A DNA stretch of 64,000 nt from Phorcus lineatus (lineage: Eukaryota > Mollusca > Gastropoda > Trochida > Trochidae), in the NCBI GenBank assembly GCA_921293015.1, contig OV121083.1:29194908-29258907 (forward strand), written 5' to 3'. The notes under the pieces are model-generated. The model searched no databases, had not been told where the DNA came from, and was given only the letters and a program-made list of their open reading frames with translations. This document shows positions 9,726 through 20,999 of the stretch, one piece after another. The position numbers and the translations under genes were made by a program. Within the stretch, counting starts at the first letter, position 1. Every line of letters starts with the position of its first letter.

Positions 9726-10555
9726 TTTCCATTTTATATTCAATCCGGGAAGTATGGTCACGAAGTCCCTTGTTACAGCTCCCAAAAACAATTCCACGTA
9801 TAGATATTCCCCGTAATTCTTCCTATAAAAAATTTCTATTATTTCCAGGAACACAGGTATGTCGGCCTTTACTTCCTTATTTCTGGTGAGACCTAATCCA
9901 GCGCCATTTGATACTGAAATCCCCTTCTTTTTATTTGGAAAATAAGAGACCAGGGCCGACCACATACTATTCATAATTTTTCTAAGAAAATTTGTTTCCC
10001 AACCATTGTGTTCCCAGGGGTTACACTAATATCTAGCTCAAATTTAGGTTCTTCTTTAATGATTGCTTTTTGCACATAATTGTTATCTTTAAATTGTAAC
10101 CCGTAAAGGCTTTCTTGGAAATGTATGAGAGGTTATGTGATTTCCTGGAAAGTGTTTCAGGCAAGTTTCAAAACCAAAAAATAAACGGCAATACTCCATT
10201 AGGCTCCATTTATTTTAAAAATAAACAACTTCAATGTTTTGATGTTTCAGTATGATATACTGTGATTACATTAATAATATTTTTTAAAATAATTGATGGT
10301 TTCTAAAACATGTATGAAAAAATTGAATGAACACAACCATTTCATTGAATGAGTTTGAGGTGGCGGTCTGGTGACAGTGATGTGTAACTTAGTAATATTT
10401 TCTTGTCATCTTAATTTTTATATCAATACATTTTAACTTTTCCTGCCTTTTTTATTTATTCATTTATTTATGTAATCAAGTTATTTAAACAAGTTTTAGT
10501 GTTTGGTTTTACTGTCAATTCATAGGTTTCACTAAACCTTCACCGCGGAACTGTT
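9726..10555. other. intergenic, no feature recognised
   Basis: AT-rich sequence between the DUF4806-like exons and the gypsy element. The longest open frame is 103 codons on the minus strand (9663-9974), overlaps the preceding repeat and resembles nothing known. The 5 bases at 10556-10560 (caccg) are the left target duplication of the gypsy element. Confidence 0.5.
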
Positions 10556-10560
10556 CACCG

Positions 10561-10724
10561 TGTTACGATAGCTTATTGAGAGTTTTACGGTACTCAAGTA
10601 AATCAGAGTGCTCTCCCTTGTACTTCTTGTAAAATTTATGGCGGCTACCACAATACACGTCACGTTTAACATTCAACATCGTTTGTCATTTACTCGGTAT
10701 CTGGGACCAACAGATATCGAAACA
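10561..10724 (+). repeat. 5' LTR of gypsy element, 164 bp
   Basis: Begins TGTTACGATAGC and ends ATATCGAAACA, so it has TG...CA ends. It matches 15729-15887 with three substitutions and 5 extra bases near 10635. The length is short but within the range of invertebrate gypsy LTRs. Confidence 0.93.
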
Positions 10725-10737
10725 TGGTGTCAGAAGT
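10725..10737 (+). promoter_or_regulatory. primer-binding site of gypsy element
   Basis: TGGTGTCAGAAGT directly follows the terminal CA of the 5' LTR, the place where a tRNA 3' end pairs to prime minus-strand synthesis. TGG pairs with the CCA end of tRNA. I have not matched it to a particular tRNA. Confidence 0.75.
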
Positions 10738-11216
10738 TTTAAATCATGTCCTAGAACGTGGAGGCATCTCAAATATGAATTCTTAAATTGTGTATTCTCA
10801 ACTATTGTCGCTCAACGTCTCGAAGTGACGCTCACGTGGCTTCTCACTCGCCCGCCATTACGTCTCAAAGTTAATCTTCACAAACAGACACTATTGAACT
10901 CTTAAACATTTATATGTGCTCAAGTGACTCTTAAAACGTTTGTGATTGATGTTTTATGTAGATACTTTGTGTATGCAACAACTCGATTGTATGACAACCG
11001 TCACTCTTCCAATATCAAAATCTACAAGAATTACCGTAAAACCTCTCATAGACTGCTCGAAGCTAGGAAAATAGTGTTTTTCCACGTCTTGATTGATTGA
11101 CACGATAATCGACTGAAATAATACATTAGTACTTTCCATATTACCTCTCAATAATAGAAATGAACTCAAAATCAACTGTTTTTGTATGAATTTAGACTTC
11201 TCAAAATTCTCAAAAA

Positions 11217-14200
11217 ATGTCTGATGGTGAAGAAAATCCCTCCCCACTGAACTTTCAAAATATGCAAAATATGCCAGTCTTTCACAGTAATGTCCCACTA
11301 CCTCCAAAGTTATAAGTGAAAGGAAGTTTATGCACAAACTGGTAAAGATGGAAACAATTGTGGGATTCGTTTGAAATTGTTGCAAGAACAAGAGAACAGG
11401 ACCACAAGTGTCCTGTGGCAACCTTTATTACATGTGTAGGTACTGATGCACTTGAAATCTACAATGGTTTACCATTTCCAGATGCTGAAGCATAACAAAA
11501 CATGGACTCTATTCTCAATTTGATGGAAAGACACTGTTTAGGCAAGACAAATGTGATTTATGAACGTTACATTTTCAACAACCGCAGTCAACAGGATCAC
11601 GAGAGCATTGACACGTATGCTTCTCAACTAAGATCTCTTGCTCAGTCATGTGATTTCAGAGATTTACATGATGAACTAATTCTTGACCGGATTGTATTCG
11701 GCATCAAGGATAACGCTGTAGGAAGGAAACTTTTACAGGAATCATCTCTGTCTCTGAAAAAGTGTCTTGATATAATAAGAGCTTCAGAATCAACTTCTGC
11801 ACAACTTCGTGCCATGTCTGGAAAAGAAGAAATCCATTATGCTCAAAAACATGTCACAAAACAGAAATCAAGGAAACCTCAACCTGAACATCTGAAATTT
11901 GACTGCAAGTACTGTGGTACCAAACATGCTCGCGACAGGGATTCCTGTCCAGCTTTAGGGGAAAAATGTCTCAACTGCGGCAAGATTTCTCACTTTGCTA
12001 AACAGTGCAGAATAAAATCATCTTCAAAAAGAAAATCTAAACAGGTAAAACAACTCAGTGACACATCAGATGAAGATGTAATGACTCTAGATATGGTGGA
12101 ATCAGTCAACAGTATAGATGAATACAAAGACAAAATCTTCACTTACCTCAAAGTGGAAGACTCTCTCAAGAAGTTTCAGGTGGACTGTGGAGCAACCTGT
12201 AATGTTATCTCCAAGTCTGACTTGCCTGCGAACTCCAAACTTGAAGACTTGAATATCAAATTGCGCATGTACAACAAGACTCTCACTCCTGCAGAGGGGG
12301 TAACTACTCTCAAGCTTACCAATCCTGTAAACTCTAAAACTTACCATGTGAAGTTTGTGGTTGTACCAGACAAACAAATACCATTGATTAGATGTCGAAA
12401 TACTCAAAATATGGACTTCCTCAAGGTTATATATGAAAACATTCTCCAGACTACAGCGAATGAAGATTGTATTTCAAAAACAGAAATACTCGAAAAGTAC
12501 CAAGATGTGTTCGATGGTGCAAACATAGGACTCCTGGAAGGGGAACAGAAACTCGAAATTGATCTCTCAATCACTCCAGTCAAGCAAGCTCTACGAAGGA
12601 TGCCACACTCTATCAAACAGAAGTTACAAGAGGAACTTCAAGATCTTGAACAGAAGGGTGTCATTCAGCAAGTTGATGTGCCAACAGATTCGGTTTCAAG
12701 CATAGTTCTCGTAAAGAAGCCCTCAGGTCGATTAAGGATATGCATTGACCCGAAACCTCTCAACACTGCTCTAAAGAGGAGTCACTATCCCTTACCAGTA
12801 ATTGATGACCTTCTTCCTGATATCTCCAAGGCAAAGGTTTTCTCTAAATGTGACCTGCGGCATGGCTTCTGGCATGTTGCACTTGATGAAGACTCTAGTT
12901 TTCTTATGACCTTCGGAACTGCATTTGGTCGGTACTGCTGGCTCCAACTTCCCTTTGCAATCTCACCTGCCCCTGAGATCTTGCAGTATCGTATAGATCA
13001 GGCACTCCATGGTCTTGAAGGGACTTTCAGAATCACTGATGACATTCTTGTAATTGGTGAAGGTGACACTCTAAAAGGATGCTGTACGCAACCATAATGA
13101 ACGTCTCATCAAGCTGTTGGAACGATGTCACTCCAAGAACATCCGTCTCAACCCAGACAAACTTGAGCTTCGCACAAAGGAAGTTGCCTTCATAGGACAT
13201 CTCCTGTCTGCAGATGGATTGAAACCAGATCCTTGCAAGATTCAAGCCATAATTGACATGCCACAACTGACGTTCAAGGAATACAAAGACTACTTGGCAT
13301 GGTCAATTACCTCTCAAAATTCTTGAAGGGACTCTCTGATTTGTGTGAACCACTGCATCAACTCACAAGGAAAGATTCTGATTGGGATTGGAATCATGAA
13401 CACAACATAGCCTTCAACAAGCTCAAGGAAGCTCTCACCCAAACTCCAGTACTGAAGTACTATGACAGCGAAGAAGACGTTACACTGCAATGTGACGCTT
13501 CAGACACTGGACTTGGAGCAAGCCTCCTCCATGAAGGCCAACCCATTGCATATGGTAGCAGAGCCCTAACTCAGACAGAAAAAAACTATGCGCAGATAGA
13601 AAAGAAATTGCTCAGCATAGTTTACAGTTTTGCAAAGTTCCATCAGTATGTCTATGGGCGCAAGGTAACTGTTGAAAGTGATCACAAACCCCTCGTGATC
13701 ATTCAGCACAAGCCTCTTCTATCAGCTCCCAAGAGACTCCAGAGAATGCTTCTAGCACTTCAAAACTATGACTTTGAAATTATCTACAAACGAGGCAAGG
13801 AAATGCATCTCACTGACACACTGTCAAGTGCATACTTACCTCAAGCTGAAAACCCAGATGAATATCGGATTGAAGTTCTCCAAGTTGAACTCTCACAGGC
13901 TGAACATGAAGTACAATCAATCAGAATGGTTGAATTCTTACCAATAAAAGAAGAAAGACTCCGAACCACACAGGCTGAAACAGAAGTAGACGAATCTCTT
14001 CAAGTTGTCAAGTCAATGATTCAGTCAGGATGGCCAGAAAAACAGAAAGAAGTTCCTAATCTGGCAGCTCCATACTTTCATTTCCGGAATGAATTGTCCA
14101 TCCATGATGGGATTATATTCCGTGGTTCCAGGTGTGTGATCCCCAAAAGTCATCGCCCTGAAATCCTCAAGCGTCTTCATAGCTCTCATGTTGGAATAGA

Positions 14201-15402
14201 ATCCTGCCGACGTCGAGCAAGAGAGTGCATCTATTGGCCAAACATGAATTCTGAAATTACTGACTACATCGCCAAGTGCGATATCTGCAGAACGTTTGAG
14301 ACAAAACAGCGAAGGAACCACTCATTCCCCGTGAGGTACCTGATCGACCTTGGTCAAAGCTCGGAACGGACATTTTCACATATGACCAGAAGGACTACTT
14401 AGTCACAGAACGTTTGAGACAAAACAGCGAAGGAACCACTCATTCCCCGTGAGGTACCTGATCGACCTTGGTCAAAGCTCGGAACGGACATTTTCACATA
14501 TGACCAGAAGGACTACTTAGTCACAGTCGATTATTTCAGTGATTTCTTTGAAATCGACCAAATCACCAACAAAACTGGAAAGGAAATCATCAGAAGACTC
14601 AAAGGACACATTGCTCGTCATGGCATACCTGATGTTGTCATATCAGACTTTCAACTCCATCGATTTCAATTACTTTGCTGACAAGTATGAATTTGAGCAC
14701 AAGACCAGCTCCCCAGGTTATCCCCAGTGTAACGGGAAAGCTGAATCAGCAGTGAAGGTAGCGAAACGTCTTCTCAAGAAGTCATGCAAGGCCAAGTCTG
14801 ATCCATACCTAGCCTTACTGGGTTATCGGAATACTCCAACGGAATCTACTAGTACATCACCTGCTCAACGGCTCTTCAAAAGGCGGACAAACACTCTTCT
14901 TCCAATGAAGAAAACTCTTCTGAAGCCAAACACTACCACTGACAATCTAGAAAAGAAAAAGAAGAAGTTCGTCAAACAGGCTCAGAATTACAAGTCTGCA
15001 CATGAGTTACCACCTCTACAAGAAGGTACTCAAGTTCGCATGCAGCCTCTCAATCCACAGCAGAAGGAGTGGATGAAAGCCTCTGTAAGGCAACAAGTCA
15101 TCATTCGGTCCTACAAAGTAGAGACTTGATCAAGGCCAAGTCTTCAGACGCAATCGCCGACATCTGAAAGTTACATCCAAATCTTCCGTAAGCAGTCCTA
15201 GGAAGAAGACCATTAGCATAACCAACTTGGACTCACACCAGTCAGTACCAACTGTAATAACTAGATCTCCAGTGAGACACACACTCAGTCTTCCCCGGTG
15301 TCTCTAACCCACCCAGTCCAGCCCTCAGTGACTACTCCTATGTCAACCAGAAGCGGCAGAATCTCCTGACCTCCAGCATATCTGAGAGAATATGTGAAAT
15401 AA
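11217..15402 (+). pseudogene. gypsy gag-pol, multiply disrupted
   Basis: ATG at 11217 opens gag (MSDGEENPSP). In-frame TAA codons lie at 11313, 11343 and 11493. Gag follows (WDSFEIV, then YERYIFNNR) with two zinc-binding motifs: CKYCGTKHARDRDSC and CLNCGKISHFAKQC. The protease site reads VDCGATCNV in place of the usual D-S/T-G. Reverse transcriptase shows LRICIDPKPLN, CDLRHGFWHV and TDDILV. The frame breaks near 13085 and again at about 13300. RNase H (CDASDTGLGA, ESDHKPL) and the integrase zinc finger (H-H-C-C, ending YIAKCDIC) follow. A 118-bp duplication at 14291-14526 shifts the frame. The integrase core (PGYPQCNGKAESAVK) lost several codons just after its second Asp at about 14650. A C-terminal block SGRIS.PPAYLREYVK ends with TAA at 15400-15402. 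Confidence 0.88.
14291..14526 (+). repeat. 118-bp tandem duplication inside integrase
   Basis: aacgtttgagacaaaacagc begins at 14291 and again at 14409, and the two 118-bp copies look identical through ttagtcacag. Since 118 is not a multiple of three, it shifts the pol frame. Identity suggests the duplication is very recent, or an assembly artefact. Confidence 0.9.
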
Positions 15403-15430
15403 CTGAACTCCAAACCGGTGTAATGTAAAT

Positions 15431-15550
15431 GTGTTCTCTTTCAGTGTTCGCATTATCAAATGACTCTAAAGTGTTCTCTTTCAGTGTTTTGATTATCAAA
15501 TGACTCTAAAGTGTTGTCATTCAGTGTTCGTGTTATCAAATGACTCTAAA
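15431..15550 (+). repeat. 40-bp tandem repeat, 3 copies, in gypsy 3' region
   Basis: Units start at 15431, 15471 and 15511, each with cagtgtt followed by attatcaaatgactctaaa or a close variant. A partial fourth unit follows at 15551. The array sits between the gag-pol stop and the polypurine tract. Confidence 0.9.
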
Positions 15551-15715
15551 GTGATCAGTTCAGTTTTTATCTAACTTCTATTGACATTATTGTTCTTGAA
15601 GAATACTTTCAACGGACTGTTCCAGTGCTACCAGTGAAAACACAAAGACTGTTTAAAGTTGTGAATTACTTTAATGCATGCCTTTATGATAACAGTTCAC
15701 CTTCTCAATTTCTTT

Positions 15716-15728
15716 AAAAAAGGAAAGA
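15716..15728 (+). promoter_or_regulatory. polypurine tract of gypsy element
   Basis: aaaaaaggaaaga is an all-purine run ending exactly at the first base of the 3' LTR, the expected position of the plus-strand primer. Confidence 0.8.
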
Positions 15729-15887
15729 TGTTACGATAGCTTATTGAGAGCTTTACGGTACTCGAGTAAATCAGAGTGCTCTCCCTTGTACTTCTTGTAA
15801 ATGGCGGCTACCACAATACACGTCACGTTTAACATTCAACATCGTTTGTCATTTACTCGGTATCTGGGACCAAGAGATATCGAAACA
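15729..15887 (+). repeat. 3' LTR of gypsy element, 159 bp
   Basis: Begins TGTTACGATAGC and ends ATATCGAAACA, followed at once by the target duplication caccg. It differs from the 5' LTR at about three positions (agctttac, ctcgagt, caagag) and lacks five bases. Confidence 0.93.
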
Positions 15888-15892
15888 CACCG

Positions 15893-17239
15893 GAAGTCAG
15901 CCATTTGTGTGGACAAGCAAGCCAATCGGCTCAGTAATGATCGTGTGTAACTGACTTTCTAAAACATAATAAACGGTCGTATAATTACTATTTCATGCAG
16001 TTGGAGATGCAAAGATGGAATAAAGTAACTCGGAGTCGGTTTGTAAAATAATTCCCACTTCAGTATATACTTTGACTTCATTTAACACGGACTGAATCGA
16101 CCGAAGTCTTCGATGACAATGAGCATACTACCGCAAAATTAATGAGAAAAATGATCGACCTACATAATATTTTATTGAGACATGTTTATTTCAGAAAATT
16201 AATGATTATTAAGTATAAGGCAGATAAAATTAATATTAGTATTACCTAGACATTAGTCGTGGAAGTGCAGCCGCTGGAGGCTTGATCGCTGAACCGATCA
16301 AATCTCATTTTATATAGAATCGATATATATGGACATATAGACCTTTTGATAGAACAAGGGGTGGGTGACAAGAACAGTATAGGATGGAAATTTGTGATTA
16401 AAACCGGACAAAGGAGCGCGCCAATGAGTCGAACGTTATTTTGAAACTTATTTACAGCAGAAACGAATAAAGGTTGGTAGTGCTTGGTAGGTCATTTAGA
16501 TACGAAATCGTAATATACAATTACATTGGACGCAGAATTTCGACATCTTCACATTTCTATGGTCTTTTTTATTTACAATTGAAAACAAGAACATATCATT
16601 TTTGGCAGTTAAGAGATAGAGCATTCTATCCAATATAAATTCGGTCTACAAATGTAGAAATCTGATTGGATGCATTCAAAGTTAATTGTGCAATCAGCAA
16701 CTGAACTTTATTCGAATATGCACATTGCACTTAGAGTCTTCTTTACACAGCACAATCGCCTTATTTAACAACTGCATCAGTGCATAGGTCTGTGTTACAA
16801 CAAATACGTTATCCATGCATGCAGTGTTTTCATTGGCTGAAATATTGCAACGCGGTTTATGTTGCAATATTTTGTCGCAAGGGGAACCTGCCGGAAACTC
16901 GAGTACAGCTCCTATTAAAAATAAGTTTGTATAGGAATTAATGACAGAACTACCTCTGTGGGTAGAGAATGGAGATAAAGAAACAACTTTTCAAAGGCGA
17001 TTTTAACTTTACTTTAAAGCCATAAAGTATTTTGGCTCTTATTTTAGAGAACAAAATTTATGAAACATACTCTGTGTCACTTTAAATGGGTGACAACGAA
17101 GTCTAGGTTGTGTTTTATACATCTACAATATAGACCTAATGATGCTTTCGGCGAATTACCATTAATATCATATAAATGATTAACCCATTGTTTTATCAGC
17201 TGAATTTAAATATCAATACATGCATAGATTAATTCTGAA
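15893..17239. other. intergenic, no gene seen
   Basis: AT-rich sequence with no open frame that I can support. A small hairpin occurs near 16840-16870 (atattgcaac / gttgcaatat). Confidence 0.5.
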
Positions 17240-17450
17240 GACTGTCTCATGGTCTCAACCATGTTCAGCGTGCAAATCTAATGCCACATTTCGGACATTC
17301 CAGCCGATGCTCGCAGGTTTCACCGCAATGCACAGCCACAATGGTGTTGCAGGCTTTCTCCCTGCAATAATACTAGCAGCCGCGATATAAGTGAAATAAT
17401 CTTAAAAGCGGCGTTAAACACCAATTCACCTCACCTCACCTTCGGACATT
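17240..17450 (+). repeat. possible SINE tail, RUDI-like
   Basis: The segment ends ataatcttaaaagcggcg, then ttaaacaccaattcacctca, then cacct repeats. A conserved (g)gcgttaaacaccaat motif followed by a short simple repeat resembles the 3' end of bivalve RUDI-type SINEs. I could not find convincing tRNA-type A and B boxes in the 5' part, so the head may be truncated or of another type. Confidence 0.4.
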
Positions 17451-18495
17451 CTCTTTTACATGATCTATATGGCTAAATTGGCTATTAGCGCCGACCATCG
17501 TACGTCGTCAATCGTCCTTCCCCTGTTGTTAGTGTTCATATTATCCAAATGAAATTTGGTGAGTGGGAAAATCAAAGTTAGTTGTTTGGTCCTGACGTGT
17601 TCCTACCCCTACCTCCCTCAAAGAGGGAGGGCAGATATAAGTATCCCTTTGACCTGCCATTTCTTCTCTGATAACCTTTTCATTACTCCCCAGAACAAGT
17701 TATGTAATGGAGCTGAAAAACGTAAATTTCAATGTCATACACCCAAAAATACGAGTTAGCAGTGTAATTAAAAACTTCACAACTGCATTATCTTATATAT
17801 CTCAGATTATTATGTTTCTTAAACTTTGCATGAGCAATAATAACAAACCAATGTTGTGCCTTTTCAAGGGTTGATATTTTCAAGGGTTGAAAATTTAAGC
17901 TTTCCCTTTTTACCTGGCAGATTGACAAACGCAAGTATGGAATGTCGAGGTAGTGTTTTGACCTTAGCGAAATATCACAAATTATCAATTATCAACATCA
18001 CGGATTTTGTCACATTTTCCTATGCTTTATCAATACCTTCAAAAATGCATCTATAATTTACTTCTTGGAAAATAATAAACAATCTCCATGTTAAGTCAGT
18101 TCTGTTCTATAAGACAGAATTACCACGAGACAGCATCGATGAGTACACTATTTAGCTGCGCAATGAGTCAACCGCTTTTTATTAAATGAACTGACCCGAG
18201 TCATCACAGTGTTAAAGTACAACCCTCGTATCATATCTCTTGCATGTGTTCTTCTCAAAACATTTCACAAAGCTTTTCACTGACCAATTGCTATAGGATT
18301 TTGTTTACTGAAATAACGATTTAAAAGGGCTTAAACCCCAAGTTGTTTTTATTTGAACTGTCATGAGAAAGAAAAATATTTTAAAATATGAGAGTGAATA
18401 AGAAGAATTATGTTGGTTATTTTTTCGAAAAGTTTTATTATCTTTATCAAACAATGTGGACGTCTCACACTCTCACACCTCTGACTGTTTTGAAA
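17451..18495. other. intergenic, no gene seen
   Basis: The first 300 bp (cgtacgtcgtcaatcgtcc, then tccaaatgaaatttggtgag) have the look of a dispersed repeat but lack defining ends. The rest is AT-rich without supportable coding sequence. Confidence 0.45.
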
Positions 18496-18499
18496 ATGT

Positions 18500-18780
18500 C
18501 TACCTGACACGCGGTAATCGATCCTCAGAAGATGATGAAAATAGGTTATTCCTGCTGCCCTTACACAGGGTCAGAAGATCACTTAATCTACAGAAGAAAA
18601 ACCTCATAAGCCAAGGAGTCTGTACATAAGAGTTCAGATTTCTTGAGTCAGTGGTTGTGGAAAAGAAGTCGAAATAGGAAAATGTTTGACGCATCGACGG
18701 ATGGACAGACGCCGGACGCCATGCCATAAGCCCATCGGCCCTGTCAGGCCTATTGAGCTTAAAACTACGATTGACAGGAA
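18500..18780. repeat. dispersed repeat with agacgccggacg core, copy 1
   Basis: A chain of words (tcagaagatgatg, aaaaacct, acacagggtcag, ttgagtcagtggtt, gaaaaagaagtcgaaatagg, then gacggatggacagacgccgg) recurs in order at 32850-33055 in more divergent form. The minus-strand open frame here is a by-product. The family looks like an old interspersed element. Confidence 0.6.
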
Positions 18781-18860
18781 GAGGAAGCGAGGATGAACGA
18801 TGAGACACATTCAAACTTATCGAGACAATCTCTTACAGTATCTACTCTCTGGAATGCACC

Positions 18861-19628
18861 TCACATGGACGGACGGCTGTCCACCCAAACACGGCATTTC
18901 TCAAAGGCGTCCATCGGGCTTCTAGCAAGTTGAGCAACAACTAAAGGGAGCCCAGACCCTCGAGATCTCTCCTCCCTTGTCTCAACCCGGGTACCAGACC
19001 TATCCGTCTTTATTACGGCTGAGCGTTTGGCACTTTTCAGGAGCCTGGGGGATTGTATGGACACATTTTCAACTTCAGACGAGTTGAGATCCCTTTTGAA
19101 AAACATTTTAGCCGGATGAATGATCTGGTCGATACGCTGCAGCATAAGATATGTTTCCTCTCTTTCAACTGAGCTACTGCTATGAAAATTGTTCTGCTTG
19201 CTGTTTTCGTCAGTGGGAAGCGGAGTGAATGGCTCGATAATTCTAACAGTTCCATTCCGTGAATAAAAATTAGTTCTAGTTTTGTTCTGCCTGTTGTGAA
19301 CGTCGCTCGTCACCCGGCTCATCACGACATTGCGTCGAGGCAGAATTATTCTGAGCCGACCGTCAGATTTGCTGAGTGACTGGTCGAGGTTCCAGCAGCG
19401 CGATCCCCAGGGGCTGAAAAAATCCTCCCCTACGGCCTTGTTGTGCTGCTGGAGGACACGCGCCTCTTCAAGCCCTGCCCTACATCCAAGCGTGTTCCAC
19501 TGCTTCTGAGCCAAACTGTCTAATGTTCGAGTAAGGGTTTTCCCTCTCTCCACGTCTGCTAGTCTGCTCTGTCGTGACAGTCTGGTTAAGTAAGAGGGTT
19601 TTCTTCCTACAACACTTTCACTCGACAT
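18861..19628 (-). CDS. unidentified 255-aa ORF or first exon, minus strand
   Basis: An uninterrupted frame of 255 codons runs from ATG 19628 to TGA at about 18861. The product is basic and Ser/Arg-rich, with no signal peptide, membrane segment or domain that I recognise; features include LARSPMDAFEKCRVWVDSRP near the C terminus. Composition is more GC-rich than the surroundings, which supports real coding sequence. At the 3' end the sequence reads ccatgtgagg, so a GTGAGG donor overlaps the last codons and the frame may be a first coding exon of a longer gene. No downstream exon is identified between 18500 and 18860. Confidence 0.5.
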   Translation of the reverse strand: MSSESVVGRKPSYLTRLSRQSRLADVERGKTLTRTLDSLAQKQWNTLGCRAGLEEARVLQQHNKAVGEDFFSPWGSRCWNLDQSLSKSDGRLRIILPRRNVVMSRVTSDVHNRQNKTRTNFYSRNGTVRIIEPFTPLPTDENSKQNNFHSSSSVEREETYLMLQRIDQIIHPAKMFFKRDLNSSEVENVSIQSPRLLKSAKRSAVIKTDRSGTRVETREERSRGSGLPLVVAQLARSPMDAFEKCRVWVDSRPSM

Positions 19629-19639
19629 CTTACCTACTC

Positions 19640-20612
19640 CAGATATGGCTACCTGCTCGAACGGTTCTGTGCAAAGTGTGTCAGTCGCTGCTAGTAGATG
19701 ACCCTTACGGGAAAGATTTACAGCATTTCACTCTCTACAATATGTCAAAGTCGTTAACGTTTCACTCCTCCCCTCGTTTCTTAAGAACACCGACAAACCT
19801 ATGTACGTGTATATTTGTAGTCAAGCTACCTACTTAACAAATAGTTTAACTGTAGCGCACTCGCTTTTATATTGTCAGTGCATGCTACCATTTAGAGCTT
19901 AGCACAAGAGCTGTCAAATACTGATAGAGCGACACACGAAAGGGTATACATACTTCATGCCTGGTAAAGTGTGTTCACGATAGTACGCATGATCTCCGGT
20001 GTTGATAGGCGCCAGTAAGTACACAAAGCATTCAATTCAAGACTGGCCGGCAATAAACAGCTCTGTCCTACATTGAAATCAAAGCAGATATTCAGGCAGT
20101 TTTTTTAAAATTATCATTTACAACCTTTAATACATTTCTTGATTGTTGAACAAAATAGTTTTACTCCATGAGACCAATATACTTAATTGCGAGAGTAACC
20201 GTGTTTTATCCCACATATTCTCCATATTCCAGCAATTCATAATTCATTTATGTCTACATACACATTGTTTCAGCGTCATCAGGAAAATTGCCGTCCATAT
20301 TATGTTATTGATTTAAAGTTTATATGATTATTTAAATGTTCTACCTTATCAGAGGCATATAAAAACCCTCATGAATCGCTGAAGCAACTCGAGCAAGTCG
20401 ACATATCATGTATTAAAAATAATAATGGGTATTCATAAAGCGAAATATCCATTCACAAGGTGCTCAATACGCATTGACGTATTAGGAGACAAATTATGTG
20501 AATTATTGATATGAAATAAAATTTCCTTTTCCTTAGGCAGTAAGTAAAACATGGCAAAAAACAACAAAACCTGACATACTAGTATGCAAGAATTCCGGAC
20601 ATTGGGTCAGAA
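19640..20612. other. upstream region of the minus-strand ORF; nothing recognised
   Basis: About 1 kb between the 255-codon ORF and the left end of the foldback-like element. It should contain the ORF's promoter if that ORF is real, but I see no defining motif. The remainder is AT-rich without coding frames. Confidence 0.4.
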
Positions 20613-20765
20613 GGCCGGTGTCCCGGTATAAATTCGCCCCCGTATAAAATCTCCCCCCGGCGATTTTGTACCGGCACAAACCCTCCCCCGGAGATTTTAT
20701 ACCGGTATAAAATCGCCCCCCGGCGGAATTATTTCTCTCCCCCTTAGAATAAAATCTCCCCCCTC
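20613..20765 (+). repeat. left terminal inverted repeat of foldback-like element
   Basis: GC-rich sequence built of alternating words such as ataaaatctcccccc and ggcgattttgtaccgg, itself partly palindromic (gattttataccgg / ccggtataaaatc). It matches the minus strand of 29695-29844. Confidence 0.8.
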
Positions 20766-20999
20766 AAGTTTCTTCTATATTAGTTTCAGAATTGATTGTA
20801 GATATATTCTATTTACCATGATGAATAGTTGTTTTGAAACAATGACATTAAAGATTATTTGAAATAATATTTTGTATCAGAAAAGACTTTCAAAGGATTT
20901 ATTAAATTGTAATATTTCGTTTTTACAACTTGCTTTAAGTATGTCTTTGGAAAGAATATTTCGGTATTAGTTGAAAAAGAGGAAGCTAAAATATATACC

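Larger units (their letters stand above)
10561..15887 (+). mobile_element. Ty3/gypsy LTR retrotransposon, structurally complete, coding-defective
   Basis: A 5.33-kb element with two LTRs (10561-10724, 15729-15887), a TGG-type primer-binding site right after the 5' LTR, a purine tract before the 3' LTR and a 5-bp target duplication CACCG (10556-10560 and 15888-15892). The order is gag, protease, reverse transcriptase, RNase H, integrase, as in Ty3/gypsy. The LTRs differ by about three substitutions and a 5-bp gap, which suggests recent insertion. The coding region nevertheless has three TAA codons in gag, several frameshifts, a 118-bp tandem duplication and a small integrase deletion. It could move only with proteins supplied in trans. 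Confidence 0.93.

Noticed and set aside
10954-11421. 155-codon minus-strand ORF upstream of gag
   Set aside because: It lies opposite the 5' leader and the start of gag, whose sense-strand reading gives recognisable gag sequence.
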